Positions 57,169 to 64,000 of a DNA stretch of 64,000 bases are shown piece after piece (position 1 is the stretch's first letter; each line of letters begins with the position of its first letter). The position numbers and the translations under genes were made by a program. The notes beneath the pieces are model-generated. The model was not told where the DNA came from and did no database searches. It saw nothing but the letters and a program-made list of their open reading frames with translations. The stretch covers positions 199,633-263,632 of the forward strand of contig NZ_JH767525.1 of assembly GCF_000281085.1 (NCBI RefSeq), written 5' to 3'. The DNA is from Catenovulum agarivorans YM01 (GTDB lineage Bacteria > Pseudomonadota > Gammaproteobacteria > Enterobacterales > Alteromonadaceae).

Positions 57169-57666
57169 ATGATCATTTCAATGATAGCGGCCATGACGCC
57201 ACAACGCGCCATAGGTAAAGACAATAAACTCTTGTGGCATTTACCCAATGACCTAAAGTTTTTTAAACAACAAACTTTAGGCAAACCCGTTATCATGGGG
57301 CGTAAAACTTATGACTCGATTGGCCGCCCGTTGCCGGGTCGCTTAAACATTGTTATAAGTCGTCAGGAAACCAGCCCTCACCCAGATGTGCAGCTCGCCT
57401 CATCAATTGAACAAGCTGTTGAAATCGCTAAAAGAGAATTAACTGACGAACAAGAAATTGTCGTCATAGGCGGCGGTCATATTTACCAAAGCATGCTCAG
57501 CCATGCTGACAAGCTATACGTAACTATAGTAGAAACAGAAGTGGATGCAGACACTTACTTTCCTGAGATTGATCCACAAGATTGGCAAGTATCTGAAGAA
57601 ACAGCCGGCCTAGTAGACGACAAAAATCCACTAGCTCATACCTTTTATACTTACACGCGCCGTTGA
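57169..57666 (+). CDS. folA: Dihydrofolate reductase
   Basis: The 165-residue NADPH-dependent enzyme makes tetrahydrofolate. Motifs are MIAAMTPQRAIGKDNKLLWH, LPNDLKFFKQQTLGKPVIMG, RKTYDSIGRPLPGRLNIVIS and VIGGGHIYQSML. The active-site acid is Asp in LPNDLK. It lies 12 bases after obgE and is probably co-transcribed. Confidence 0.98.
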   Translation: MIISMIAAMTPQRAIGKDNKLLWHLPNDLKFFKQQTLGKPVIMGRKTYDSIGRPLPGRLNIVISRQETSPHPDVQLASSIEQAVEIAKRELTDEQEIVVIGGGHIYQSMLSHADKLYVTIVETEVDADTYFPEIDPQDWQVSEETAGLVDDKNPLAHTFYTYTRR

Positions 57667-57722
57667 TGCGGCGCAGCTAGGCTCCCATTTCATTCTGCTG
57701 AATATCATTTTCGCCCTTTCCA

Positions 57723-57740
57723 TGTAAGACATTTCTCACA
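57723..57740. promoter_or_regulatory. UvrY/GacA binding box upstream of the CsrB-like RNA
   Basis: TGTAAG, six bases, CTCACA matches the palindrome consensus TGTAAG-N6-CTTACA with one mismatch. Its centre is about 183 bases before the predicted RNA start near 57914, close to the spacing reported for csrB and rsmZ genes of other gammaproteobacteria. Confidence 0.7.
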
Positions 57741-57870
57741 CCAACATTGAGACTTATCCCTACTTATCGCAATCCTTTAGAAACAAAAATACATAAACAA
57801 TTGTATTAATTGACTTTTTAATCCAACTGAACAATATTTAAAATTGATGAATAAAATTAATTTTCATTTA

Positions 57871-57907
57871 GTTAGTTCCAGACTAACAGTCAATTAAGTA
57901 CTATAAC
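57871..57907 (+). promoter_or_regulatory. Predicted promoter of the CsrB-like RNA
   Basis: The -10 candidate TATAAC (57902-57907) has no good -35 box at 16-18 bases. Instead a perfect GTTAGT/ACTAAC inverted repeat (57871-57887) covers that position. This suits an activator-dependent promoter. Confidence 0.45.
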
Positions 57908-57913
57908 ACTCGT

Positions 57914-58455
57914 TGCTTAGGAAAAAGGACGCACCCAAGGTTCAGAGCGACACGGACAAAACAGGAAATGGAATATATGGATATTTTAGTTTTCTAGGAA
58001 AGAAAAGGTGTAAATGGTCTTACGCCGGTGGAGTTGGAAAAACAAGGTGTATGGATACTAGGGTACTCGGATGGTACTGCTGTTAAAAAGGAATGGATGA
58101 AGGATTGGATAACCAGGACGGTATGGAATTTAAGGACACAAGGACAAAATAGCTTAGGATAAGCACCAAGGACACACATAGGAATAAGGATTATAGGAAG
58201 TAGGACGAAATGGAGCAACGGCTAAGGAGTTAGCAAGCAAGGAGCAGAGAGCATTGATGCTAGGGAAATGGGATAGCTCAGGACGAGGTATAAGGAAAGA
58301 TGGGTGGAATCCCGCTGGATGCAAAATAAAAGAAGAATAATACTTTAGGACACACCGCAAGGTGCTTTTAGGGATACACACGACAGGCAAGTCTTCATCA
58401 AGGTTAGATGATATGTCTTTGGGTGGCGACTGAGGTCGCCACCATTCACTCTTCT
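57914..58455 (+). ncRNA. csrB: CsrB/RsmZ-family CsrA-sequestering RNA
   Basis: This stretch has no credible gene but carries about 36 GGA trinucleotides on the plus strand in roughly 500 bases, about four times chance, mostly as AGGA or GGA in short runs (AAAAAGGAATGGATGAAGGA, CACCAAGGACACACATAGGA). GGA in hairpin loops is the binding motif for CsrA/RsmA, and CsrB-type RNAs titrate that regulator. A UvrY box lies upstream and a GC stem ends it. The E. coli CsrB is 369 nt; this would be about 540. Coordinates are approximate. A search with Rfam CsrB models would settle it. Confidence 0.8.
58422..58443 (+). terminator. Probable terminator of the CsrB-like RNA
   Basis: A perfect 9-bp stem GGTGGCGAC/GTCGCCACC with a TGAG loop is followed by ATTCACTCTTCT, a weak T tract. 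Confidence 0.6.
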
Positions 58456-58473
58456 CGCTTTACCTCAAGCGTC

Positions 58474-59322
58474 CTACTCAATCTTAAACCACAACTTTTC
58501 GTTATCATATGGCGTTAAAGGCGGCATATTAGGGTTATCAATTCTAAACACAGTTCGGTTAGCGAGCTGCGCATTTTCTAACGCTTCAGCAACCATAGGG
58601 TTTTGATAAAAAAATTGGTCAAACGAACCATCATCTATCATCTCCATCAAACCCGACTCAATCACTTTGGCTAATTTATTATTGTCTTTCGCGACAAAAA
58701 AATATGCTGCTAATGGATAAACCAAGAGTAAGTTTTTTTCGACGGTTAAATTAAGCTCGGGACGAGCTGTTACTTCTGCAAATGGTTCATGTACGCCACG
58801 AGGAAAAGCATCAAAGCGCCCTCCTTCTAACATATAAAACAAACCATCGTATTTCATCGAAGTCACAACGTCTAAGCCAGCAGACTTAAGCACTTGTGTA
58901 TCAGCCCACTGCCGCCCTTGTCCTACTTTAAAGTCTTTCAAGCCAGAGAGACTAGATACGCCATTAAATCTTGCCTGCTCTCCGTTTCGAATGATAAAGA
59001 GTCTGTGGCCTAATAAACCTTTAAATAATGGAATACGAATTGGCTGCATGGCATTTTCGTAGTCATTATTGGTTCCGCCCCACATCACATCCATTTCACC
59101 GGATCTAATGTAATTAAGCATTTGCCCTTCGTTTAAATCAACCGGGGAAGTTTGAATTTTGTATTGATTGTTCGGATCGCGTGAAAGCGCTTCCTTCAAT
59201 AGTTGTAACTGGTACTTATTATTGATGGACTCTGAATTGTTCACTTTCAAAGTCACTTGTGCGGCAGCAGCAGATAAGCAAATGCCTAAGCTGCATGCCA
59301 AGCTTATAACTAGGTTCTTCAT
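58474..59322 (-). CDS. Orphan family 3 solute-binding protein
   Basis: The 282-residue periplasmic protein has a signal peptide (NLVISLACSLGICLSAAAA). It has SBP_bac_3 features (LLKEALSRDPNNQYKIQTSP, YIRSGEMDVMWGGTNNDYEN, GLLGHRLFIIRNGEQARF, GQGRQWADTQVLKSAGL, GGRFDAFPRGVHEPFAEV). The ligand is unknown. No permease or ATPase is beside it, so it may act as a sensor-type protein or partner with a distant transporter. ATG at 59322 is used since it gives the signal peptide with GGA 7 bases ahead. Confidence 0.8.
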   Translation of the reverse strand: MKNLVISLACSLGICLSAAAAQVTLKVNNSESINNKYQLQLLKEALSRDPNNQYKIQTSPVDLNEGQMLNYIRSGEMDVMWGGTNNDYENAMQPIRIPLFKGLLGHRLFIIRNGEQARFNGVSSLSGLKDFKVGQGRQWADTQVLKSAGLDVVTSMKYDGLFYMLEGGRFDAFPRGVHEPFAEVTARPELNLTVEKNLLLVYPLAAYFFVAKDNNKLAKVIESGLMEMIDDGSFDQFFYQNPMVAEALENAQLANRTVFRIDNPNMPPLTPYDNEKLWFKIE

Positions 59323-59832
59323 TTTGTTTTCCAACTTCGTGTATGTGTTTTTAAACGGGTTATATTTAGCTATAACCAAAATATTATTTTTATTGTATAA
59401 CCTGCTTAACTATCTATTGCTAAGCATAGCTATAAGTAGTTGATATTAACAAATTATTAAACAATTAAAATATGAAAAATCACTCAGTGGAAATTAATCG
59501 AGTTTATTGAGAAATAGTGAAGTAAACGACAGAGCAATCACTGGAATAACCAGTAAATTTTTATTAGCTTAAAAGGATTATTTCGGACTGCTTAAAAAGG
59601 AGAGGGAGGGAGCAATAAATAGATTCAAATATTTGATATACAATAAAATTAAGTAAAGTTAAATATAAAATGTTACAACCAGTGTTACTTCAAGTATAAA
59701 AGATCAAAACACCTATAATAGTTTAATGGAATTCCATGGTAAAAATTGCTTTTCAACCACTTGTAATATTGAGCTATAATCTGTAAAGATAACAAATAGT
59801 TAGCCGACTATATCAAATACGGGAAGATTACT
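59323..59832. other. AT-rich intergenic region before the helicase gene
   Basis: About 510 bases with no credible gene. It is very AT-rich and holds a likely -10 box TATAAT at 59775-59780, about 50 bases before the helicase start. The change in composition may mark the left edge of an acquired segment; no repeat or attachment site is seen. Confidence 0.4.
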
Positions 59833-61929
59833 TTGGAAAAAATTATTGCCACCGAGTTAGAGCCTAACGGCCTAGATGCAGAAGTATTGGAACACATTGA
59901 GAAAATCCAACTTGATGATTCTATACTTTATTATGGTTTTCCTGTTTTTAAAGATTATGAAGAGCAAACTGTCAAATCTAAAATAGTAGTTTTATCGAAA
60001 AATCATGGCTTAATTTTGCTTTCAACATGCACTGAAGCCAATATTTTCGAGGCAGATGATAACTTAAGCCAAGTATACAATTTTATAGAAGCAGCACTTA
60101 AGAAAAGCAAACTGTTACGTAAAAATAAAAAAACACTAGCGTTAGAACTAGAAAGTTATTTGGTTTGTTTGGATTCTGTTGACGCAGATGAATTCGAAAA
60201 TGACGTTGTAAATTCCTACAAATCTATTGATCTAGTATTTGGTGAACTACAATTGGAGACACCTTTAGACGACTTCCAGTTTGACGAAGTCAGGTCTATC
60301 ATAGAAGGTGCAAAGGCATTAAGCAGACCTTCCAAAAGAACAAGAACAGATGAAGATCCAGCCTCTAAACTAAATATACTGATCGCTCTAGAAAACGAAA
60401 TATCCAACTTTGATATTGAACAACGCAAAATAGCCATTAGCTTGATCAATGGTCCACAGAGAATTCGAGGGCTAGCAGGTTCGGGTAAAACAGTCGTATT
60501 GGCTATGAAAGCTGCTCACATACATTTGCAGCACCCTCATAAAAAAATTCTATTCACGTTTTATACAAAAAGCTTATATGGCCTGATTGTCGATCTTCTA
60601 GACAGATTTTACAGGCACTTTGCTGGTACAGAACCAAATTGGGATGTCATTGACGTGCACCACTCATGGGGTGGGAAAAATTTAGAGGGTGTTACCTATA
60701 ACGCTAGTTTTGAAAACGGTGTTGGGGCTATGACTTTCAGTACAGCTCGCTCGATCAATTTTGATGATCCGTTTAGAGAAGTTTGTAAACATTTGTTACC
60801 ACACAAAATCGAAGCGAAATATGACTACATTCTTATAGATGAAGCGCAAGATTTACCAAATGAATTTTTTCAAATCTGCTACAAACTATGTAAAGGCTCC
60901 ACTGCAAAAAACAAAAATATAGTTTGGGGTTATGATGAATTACAGTCAATATTCAATGTCTACCAGCGAACGCCTGAAGAACTCTTTGGCCACGATGAAA
61001 AAGGTAAACCGTTAATAGACCTTGTAGCGCTAAAAAATGAATTGACTGGTGGGCAATCTAACGATCTAGTGCTGTACAAGTGTTATCGTAATCCATTGGA
61101 AATTCTAGTGACAGCTCATGCTCTCGGTTTTGGTTTATATAGTGATTACCCTGTTCAAATGTTGGAAAACAAAGAACATTGGGAAGATGTAGGCTACAGA
61201 GTAGAAGATAAATATACTCTGGATGTAGGCTCAACAACATCAATCATTCGAGATAGAGAGAATAGTCCACTGTCTATTTATCGTCACCAAACGGCGTCAG
61301 ACCTAATAAGGTGTTTCAAGGCTAAAGACCTAAGCGAGGAGTGCCAATGGGTTTCGGACAAAATTCAGCAATCGATAGAAGCTGGATTGAAACCTCAAGA
61401 TATTATGGTCATATGCTTTGATGACTACAACGCAAAAAATTATTTTGCAAAATTATCTAAGTACCTAACTAACATTGGTGTTCGGTCAAACAATGTATTG
61501 ACATCAACCTCATATGCGCCGCCATTTAAAATTGATGACATGGTTACACTTACAACTGTACACAGAGCAAAAGGAAATGAAGCGGCCGAAGTATTTGCTA
61601 TTGGATTAGATGCTTTGCATAGATACCGAAACACTAGAAGCGGGCGAAACAAAATATTTACAGCCTTTACAAGGACAAAAGCTTGGTTGAATGTCACTGG
61701 AATAGGAGAAAAAGTCGATGGATTCTTCCAAGAAATCCGTACAAGCCTAGGCAATGAAAATAGGCTAATTTTTAAAGTTCCAGATGTAGAGAAAATTAAG
61801 AGAGATCTGGACGCTAGACCGAAAGAACTTGTGAAAATACAAGAAATGTGGAGCGATTTACGTGAGCAAGGCATGTCAGACCAAGAAATAAAAGATCAAT
61901 TGGAATTGTGGTCAACAAAAAATATTTAG
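59833..61929 (+). CDS. SF1 (UvrD/Rep-like) helicase with NERD-like N-terminal region
   Basis: The 698-residue protein has a Walker A motif GLAGSGKTVVLAMKAAH at about residue 215-231, motif II YDYILIDEAQDLPNEF, motif III NIVWGYDELQSIF and the C-terminal motifs MVTLTTVHRAKGNEAAEVFA and KIFTAFTRTKAWLNVTG. The first 130 residues (KSKIVVLSKNHGLILLSTC, EAALKKSKLLRKNKKTLALE) resemble a NERD-type nuclease-related region, weakly. Start is TTG with GGGAAG upstream. It is 15 bases before the DUF2290-like gene. Helicase plus small partner beside a recombinase suggests phage defence, which is inference. Confidence 0.85.
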   Translation: MEKIIATELEPNGLDAEVLEHIEKIQLDDSILYYGFPVFKDYEEQTVKSKIVVLSKNHGLILLSTCTEANIFEADDNLSQVYNFIEAALKKSKLLRKNKKTLALELESYLVCLDSVDADEFENDVVNSYKSIDLVFGELQLETPLDDFQFDEVRSIIEGAKALSRPSKRTRTDEDPASKLNILIALENEISNFDIEQRKIAISLINGPQRIRGLAGSGKTVVLAMKAAHIHLQHPHKKILFTFYTKSLYGLIVDLLDRFYRHFAGTEPNWDVIDVHHSWGGKNLEGVTYNASFENGVGAMTFSTARSINFDDPFREVCKHLLPHKIEAKYDYILIDEAQDLPNEFFQICYKLCKGSTAKNKNIVWGYDELQSIFNVYQRTPEELFGHDEKGKPLIDLVALKNELTGGQSNDLVLYKCYRNPLEILVTAHALGFGLYSDYPVQMLENKEHWEDVGYRVEDKYTLDVGSTTSIIRDRENSPLSIYRHQTASDLIRCFKAKDLSEECQWVSDKIQQSIEAGLKPQDIMVICFDDYNAKNYFAKLSKYLTNIGVRSNNVLTSTSYAPPFKIDDMVTLTTVHRAKGNEAAEVFAIGLDALHRYRNTRSGRNKIFTAFTRTKAWLNVTGIGEKVDGFFQEIRTSLGNENRLIFKVPDVEKIKRDLDARPKELVKIQEMWSDLREQGMSDQEIKDQLELWSTKNI

Positions 61930-61944
61930 CGGGAGAGAATCATT

Positions 61945-62646
61945 TTGAGTGACTTTGAAAAGAGTATTTTTCGTGCAATTGACTTAGCAGACTCATTGGA
62001 AATTTTGTTTCAAGCTGGGTCTAGCTCATCTCTAAATGTTTCAAACGAAGTAAAAACTATGACGCGGTCATCAGCTCGTTATCAAGAGATTTACGATGCA
62101 ATCGTCTCAAAACAACATTTCAACCTTATGTTAAATGACCGCTCAATATTTCAATTTTCTCAGAAAACACAACTACAAAACTGTAGGTTGGTTTTTTACC
62201 CCAACCCGTATCAATTTGCAGAGTATAAAAGTTACCACTCAGAAGTAATCTCTTTATACAATGAACAAAGCGGCTTTACTCAAGATGAAGTTGAACAGTT
62301 GTTAGCTGAGTGTGATTTTACCTCAGAAATCCCTATCATAAGATACGACCTATCCATGCAACAACATTGTGAAATGTATCACCCTGCGGCACATTTCCAT
62401 ATAGGCCTCCACAGCGAAAATCGATGGCCAGTAAACAGAGCACTAACACCATTTGCGTTTTTTCTAAAGATATTGATGCACTATTACCCCGATATTTGGA
62501 AAAAAAGTGCTGATGCAACAAATCCAACCAAGAATGAGTTAGACATTCACTATAGAAAAGAACTAAAAGAGAATTGCCCAAAGATATCAATATACAGCCC
62601 AAAACATTTTTCAAACTTAGAGTTGGAGCGTCTACACTTCAGTTGA
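61945..62646 (+). CDS. DUF2290-like partner of the helicase
   Basis: The 233-residue cytosolic protein starts at TTG with GGGAGAG upstream. It has the features I recall for DUF2290: LVFYPNPYQFAEYKSYHSEV, IPIIRYDLSMQQH, HPAAHFHIGLHSENRWPVNR and ALTPFAFFLKILMHYYPDIW. The HFHIG motif and surrounding polar residues could be an active or metal site. No enzymatic role is established. It is tightly linked to the helicase gene, so the two are likely one system. Confidence 0.7.
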   Translation: MSDFEKSIFRAIDLADSLEILFQAGSSSSLNVSNEVKTMTRSSARYQEIYDAIVSKQHFNLMLNDRSIFQFSQKTQLQNCRLVFYPNPYQFAEYKSYHSEVISLYNEQSGFTQDEVEQLLAECDFTSEIPIIRYDLSMQQHCEMYHPAAHFHIGLHSENRWPVNRALTPFAFFLKILMHYYPDIWKKSADATNPTKNELDIHYRKELKENCPKISIYSPKHFSNLELERLHFS

Positions 62647-62682
62647 TAAATGCCAACAAACACATTCTTTTACCTATACCCA

Positions 62683-62793
62683 AATCGGTACAGTAAGCAC
62701 GAGTACAAAAACCTGCATTATCCGTATTCATTTAACTTGATTTTTAATTATCGGTACAATAAGATTAAAACATCTTAGACTTAAATCGGTACA
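62683..62793. promoter_or_regulatory. Three ATCGGTACA repeats before the recombinase (possible res site)
   Basis: ATCGGTACA occurs at 62684-62692, 62750-62758 and 62785-62793, all in the same direction, the first two followed by TAAG within 2 bases. Spacings are 66 and 35 bases. The cluster ends 15 bases before the recombinase start. Serine resolvases bind repeated sites at this position, so a recombination and autoregulation site is likely. Confidence 0.55.
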
Positions 62794-62808
62794 CTTTAAG
62801 GATACATT

Positions 62809-63360
62809 ATGGCAAAGGTTGGATATATTCGGGTTTCTACTGTTGAACAAAACACAGACCGTCAATTAGCAGGTTTAACACTGGATAAAACATTTGAAGA
62901 TAAATGCAGTGGTAAAGACACAAACCGACCAGCCTTAAAACAACTACTTGATTATGTTCGGGCAGGTGATGAAATCCACGTACACGATATTAGCCGCCTA
63001 GCCCGTAACCTTGAAGATTTATTGAATATCGTTAAATCAGTGAATGAAAAAGGCATAGCGATTCACTTTCACAAAGAGAACCTTGCATTTACGGGCGAAT
63101 CAAACCCTATGCAAGATTTAATGCTTAGCCTGTTGGGTAGTGTTTACCAGTTTGAACGTTCAATGATTAAGGAACGCCAACTAGAAGGAATCGCACAGGC
63201 CAAAGCTAAAGGCAAGTATAAAGGCCGCCCCACCAATACCGAATTGCACGATAAAATTTTAGAACTGAAAGCGGGTGGTTTGTCACTGCGTAAAATTGCC
63301 GATCAGTGCGGTTGCGCGCTTTCAACCGTCCAACGTGTACTTAATCAATCTGAACAATAA
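62809..63360 (+). CDS. Serine recombinase (resolvase/invertase family)
   Basis: The 183-residue enzyme has a catalytic domain at 1-140: KVGYIRVSTVEQNTDRQLAG (Ser in RVST is the nucleophile), EDKCSGKDTNRPALKQLLDY, IHVHDISRLARNLEDLLNIV and SLLGSVYQFERSMIKERQLE. A C-terminal helix-turn-helix follows (GLSLRKIADQCGCALSTVQR). Size and layout match Tn3/Hin-type resolvases. AAGGATACATT precedes the ATG. It could resolve or invert DNA of this segment, plausibly acting at the repeats just upstream. Confidence 0.94.
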   Translation: MAKVGYIRVSTVEQNTDRQLAGLTLDKTFEDKCSGKDTNRPALKQLLDYVRAGDEIHVHDISRLARNLEDLLNIVKSVNEKGIAIHFHKENLAFTGESNPMQDLMLSLLGSVYQFERSMIKERQLEGIAQAKAKGKYKGRPTNTELHDKILELKAGGLSLRKIADQCGCALSTVQRVLNQSEQ

Positions 63361-63370
63361 AGGGGAAACA

Positions 63371-63736
63371 ATGAGCTTTGTATACACTGAACGGCTATTA
63401 GATGCCTGGGGAAATTGGAGTAAAACACGAAACAACCTTGGTTATTCTTCTGTTATGGGTGCCATTGTCGATATGGGGCAAACATCAGGCCGAAGATTAT
63501 GCCGAACAATGCGAATTACCGATGATATAGGCTTAGCAGTTGATAGAGCAATTACAGCCCTTGAACATAGAAGCCCACAACTAGCCCAAACCATTAAGCT
63601 TTATTATTTGGCTGGCCTGACGTTTGAAGCTATTAGCAAACAAATAAGCGTAGGGCGTGAAAAGGCCGCCAAGCTGCTAAAAGAGGCGGTTAGCTGGTTA
63701 GATGCCTTTTTATTATGCCTTGGTCTTGCAAAATAG
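63371..63736 (+). CDS. Antiterminator-Q/ArpU-like protein
   Basis: The 121-residue protein starts at ATG 63371 with AGGGGAAAC before it. The C-terminal part is a sigma-region-4-like helix-turn-helix (LYYLAGLTFEAISKQISVGR, EKAAKLLKEAVSWLDAFL), and the N-terminal part (LLDAWGNWSKTRNNLGYS, SGRRLCRTMRITDDIGLAVD) resembles phage late antitermination Q or ArpU proteins. It follows the recombinase by 10 bases. This pairing suggests a phage or plasmid-derived segment. Confidence 0.7.
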   Translation: MSFVYTERLLDAWGNWSKTRNNLGYSSVMGAIVDMGQTSGRRLCRTMRITDDIGLAVDRAITALEHRSPQLAQTIKLYYLAGLTFEAISKQISVGREKAAKLLKEAVSWLDAFLLCLGLAK

Positions 63737-63780
63737 CCCACCTGCTAAAGGGTCGCGTTTAAAACGCTGCCCTTTCTTTC

Positions 63781-64000
63781 GATAGCTACACAAATCTTTA
63801 CCTATCCACGATGGTCATCAATTTCCTGAACGGTTGATACAAATCGCTGCCAATCCCAGATGCCCATCATTTTGTTAGACGGTTTACAGAAATCTTTACC
63901 AATCCACGATGGTCATTGTTTTCTTAAACGGTTGATACAAATCGATGCCAATCCACGATGGTCATTGTTTTCTTAAACGGTTGATACAAATCGATGCTAA
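63781..64000. repeat. 49-bp tandem direct repeats, running off the right edge
   Basis: Four full units (63781-63829, 63830-63878, 63879-63927, 63928-63976) and part of a fifth are each 49 bp with no spacer. The shared core is AATCCACGATGGTCAT, preceded by ACGGTTGATACAAATC. Unit 4 differs from unit 3 mainly in its first 20 bases; unit 2 is the most diverged. Each unit has a small CCA/TGG symmetry. Iterons, a recombination target or a non-coding repeat are possible. Confidence 0.8.

Noticed and set aside
57994..58390. Two minus-strand open frames within the GGA-rich region
   Set aside because: They are low in protein-like composition, lack ribosome-binding sites, and result from the strand bias of the RNA gene.
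62683..62793. ATCGGTACA repeats as extra copies of the ECF motif GGTRCCGAT
   Set aside because: The reverse complement TGTACCGAT overlaps the motif by eight bases, but flanks and the NNTC spacing differ and the gene context is unrelated.
63781..64000. CRISPR array
   Set aside because: The units are contiguous with no unique spacers between them, and the sequence varies throughout each unit.

Overview
The window is about 64 kb of low-GC (around 40% by eye) chromosome. The core genes (aroA, ffs, argR, ampDE, ispB-rplU-rpmA-obgE-folA, mtnN, tapT) are gammaproteobacterial. The mix of TonB receptors, SusC/SusD, glycoside hydrolases and diguanylate cyclase/phosphodiesterase genes fits a marine, polysaccharide-degrading member of the Alteromonadales (Catenovulum- or Paraglaciecola-like). 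The genus is inference only.

Layout. (1) 1-3906: a minus-strand operon of secreted YD/RHS-repeat and MAM/cadherin-like proteins, running off the left edge. (2) 4220-4745: an EAL-domain pseudogene. (3) 4880-13951: an alpha-glucan locus with FecI-type sigma factor, FecR anti-sigma, STN-containing TonB receptor, GH97 and divergent GH31. A promoter-like motif (GGTRCCGAT, then NNTC at fixed spacing) precedes the sigma gene, the GH97 gene and the RHS operon, which suggests one ECF regulon. (4) 13952-17380: aroA, the SRP RNA gene ffs and small unknown genes. (5) 17386-35300: a fructan utilisation locus with a SusC/SusD pair, a GH32 lipoprotein, a three-module lipoprotein built from the same module that is inserted in the GH32, a lipoprotein fusing a di-haem peroxidase to FG-GAP/UnbV domains, a LacI regulator, a fructokinase and an ABC importer without its ATPase. 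Eight copies of the palindrome ACAACGTTGT (six perfect, two with one mismatch) lie before its transcription units. (6) 35393-52914: housekeeping and envelope genes: ahcY, adenosine kinase, cbiB-like, mtnN, tapT, a GGDEF-EAL protein, a PMT-type glycosyltransferase, a bifunctional ornithine-lipid synthase, argR and ampDE. (7) 52921-53116: a MITE-like element, then a periplasmic DNA ligase, ispB, rplU-rpmA, obgE and folA. (8) 57723-58455: an RNA gene with about 36 GGA motifs and an upstream UvrY/GacA box, read as a CsrB-family RNA. (9) 59833-64000: a likely accessory island with an SF1 helicase plus DUF2290-like pair, a serine recombinase with repeated ATCGGTACA sites, an antiterminator-Q-like protein and a 49-bp tandem repeat running off the right edge.

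How the genes fit together. In the fructan locus, long fructan would be bound by the surface lipoproteins and SusD, cut by GH32, passed through SusC, imported by the ABC permeases and phosphorylated by fructokinase, with LacI repressing all units. In the alpha-glucan locus the receptor would signal through FecR to the sigma factor. The two most unusual elements are the peroxidase-FG-GAP-UnbV fusion inside a fructan locus and the helicase/DUF2290 pair beside a recombinase. No tRNA, rRNA or CRISPR array was seen.
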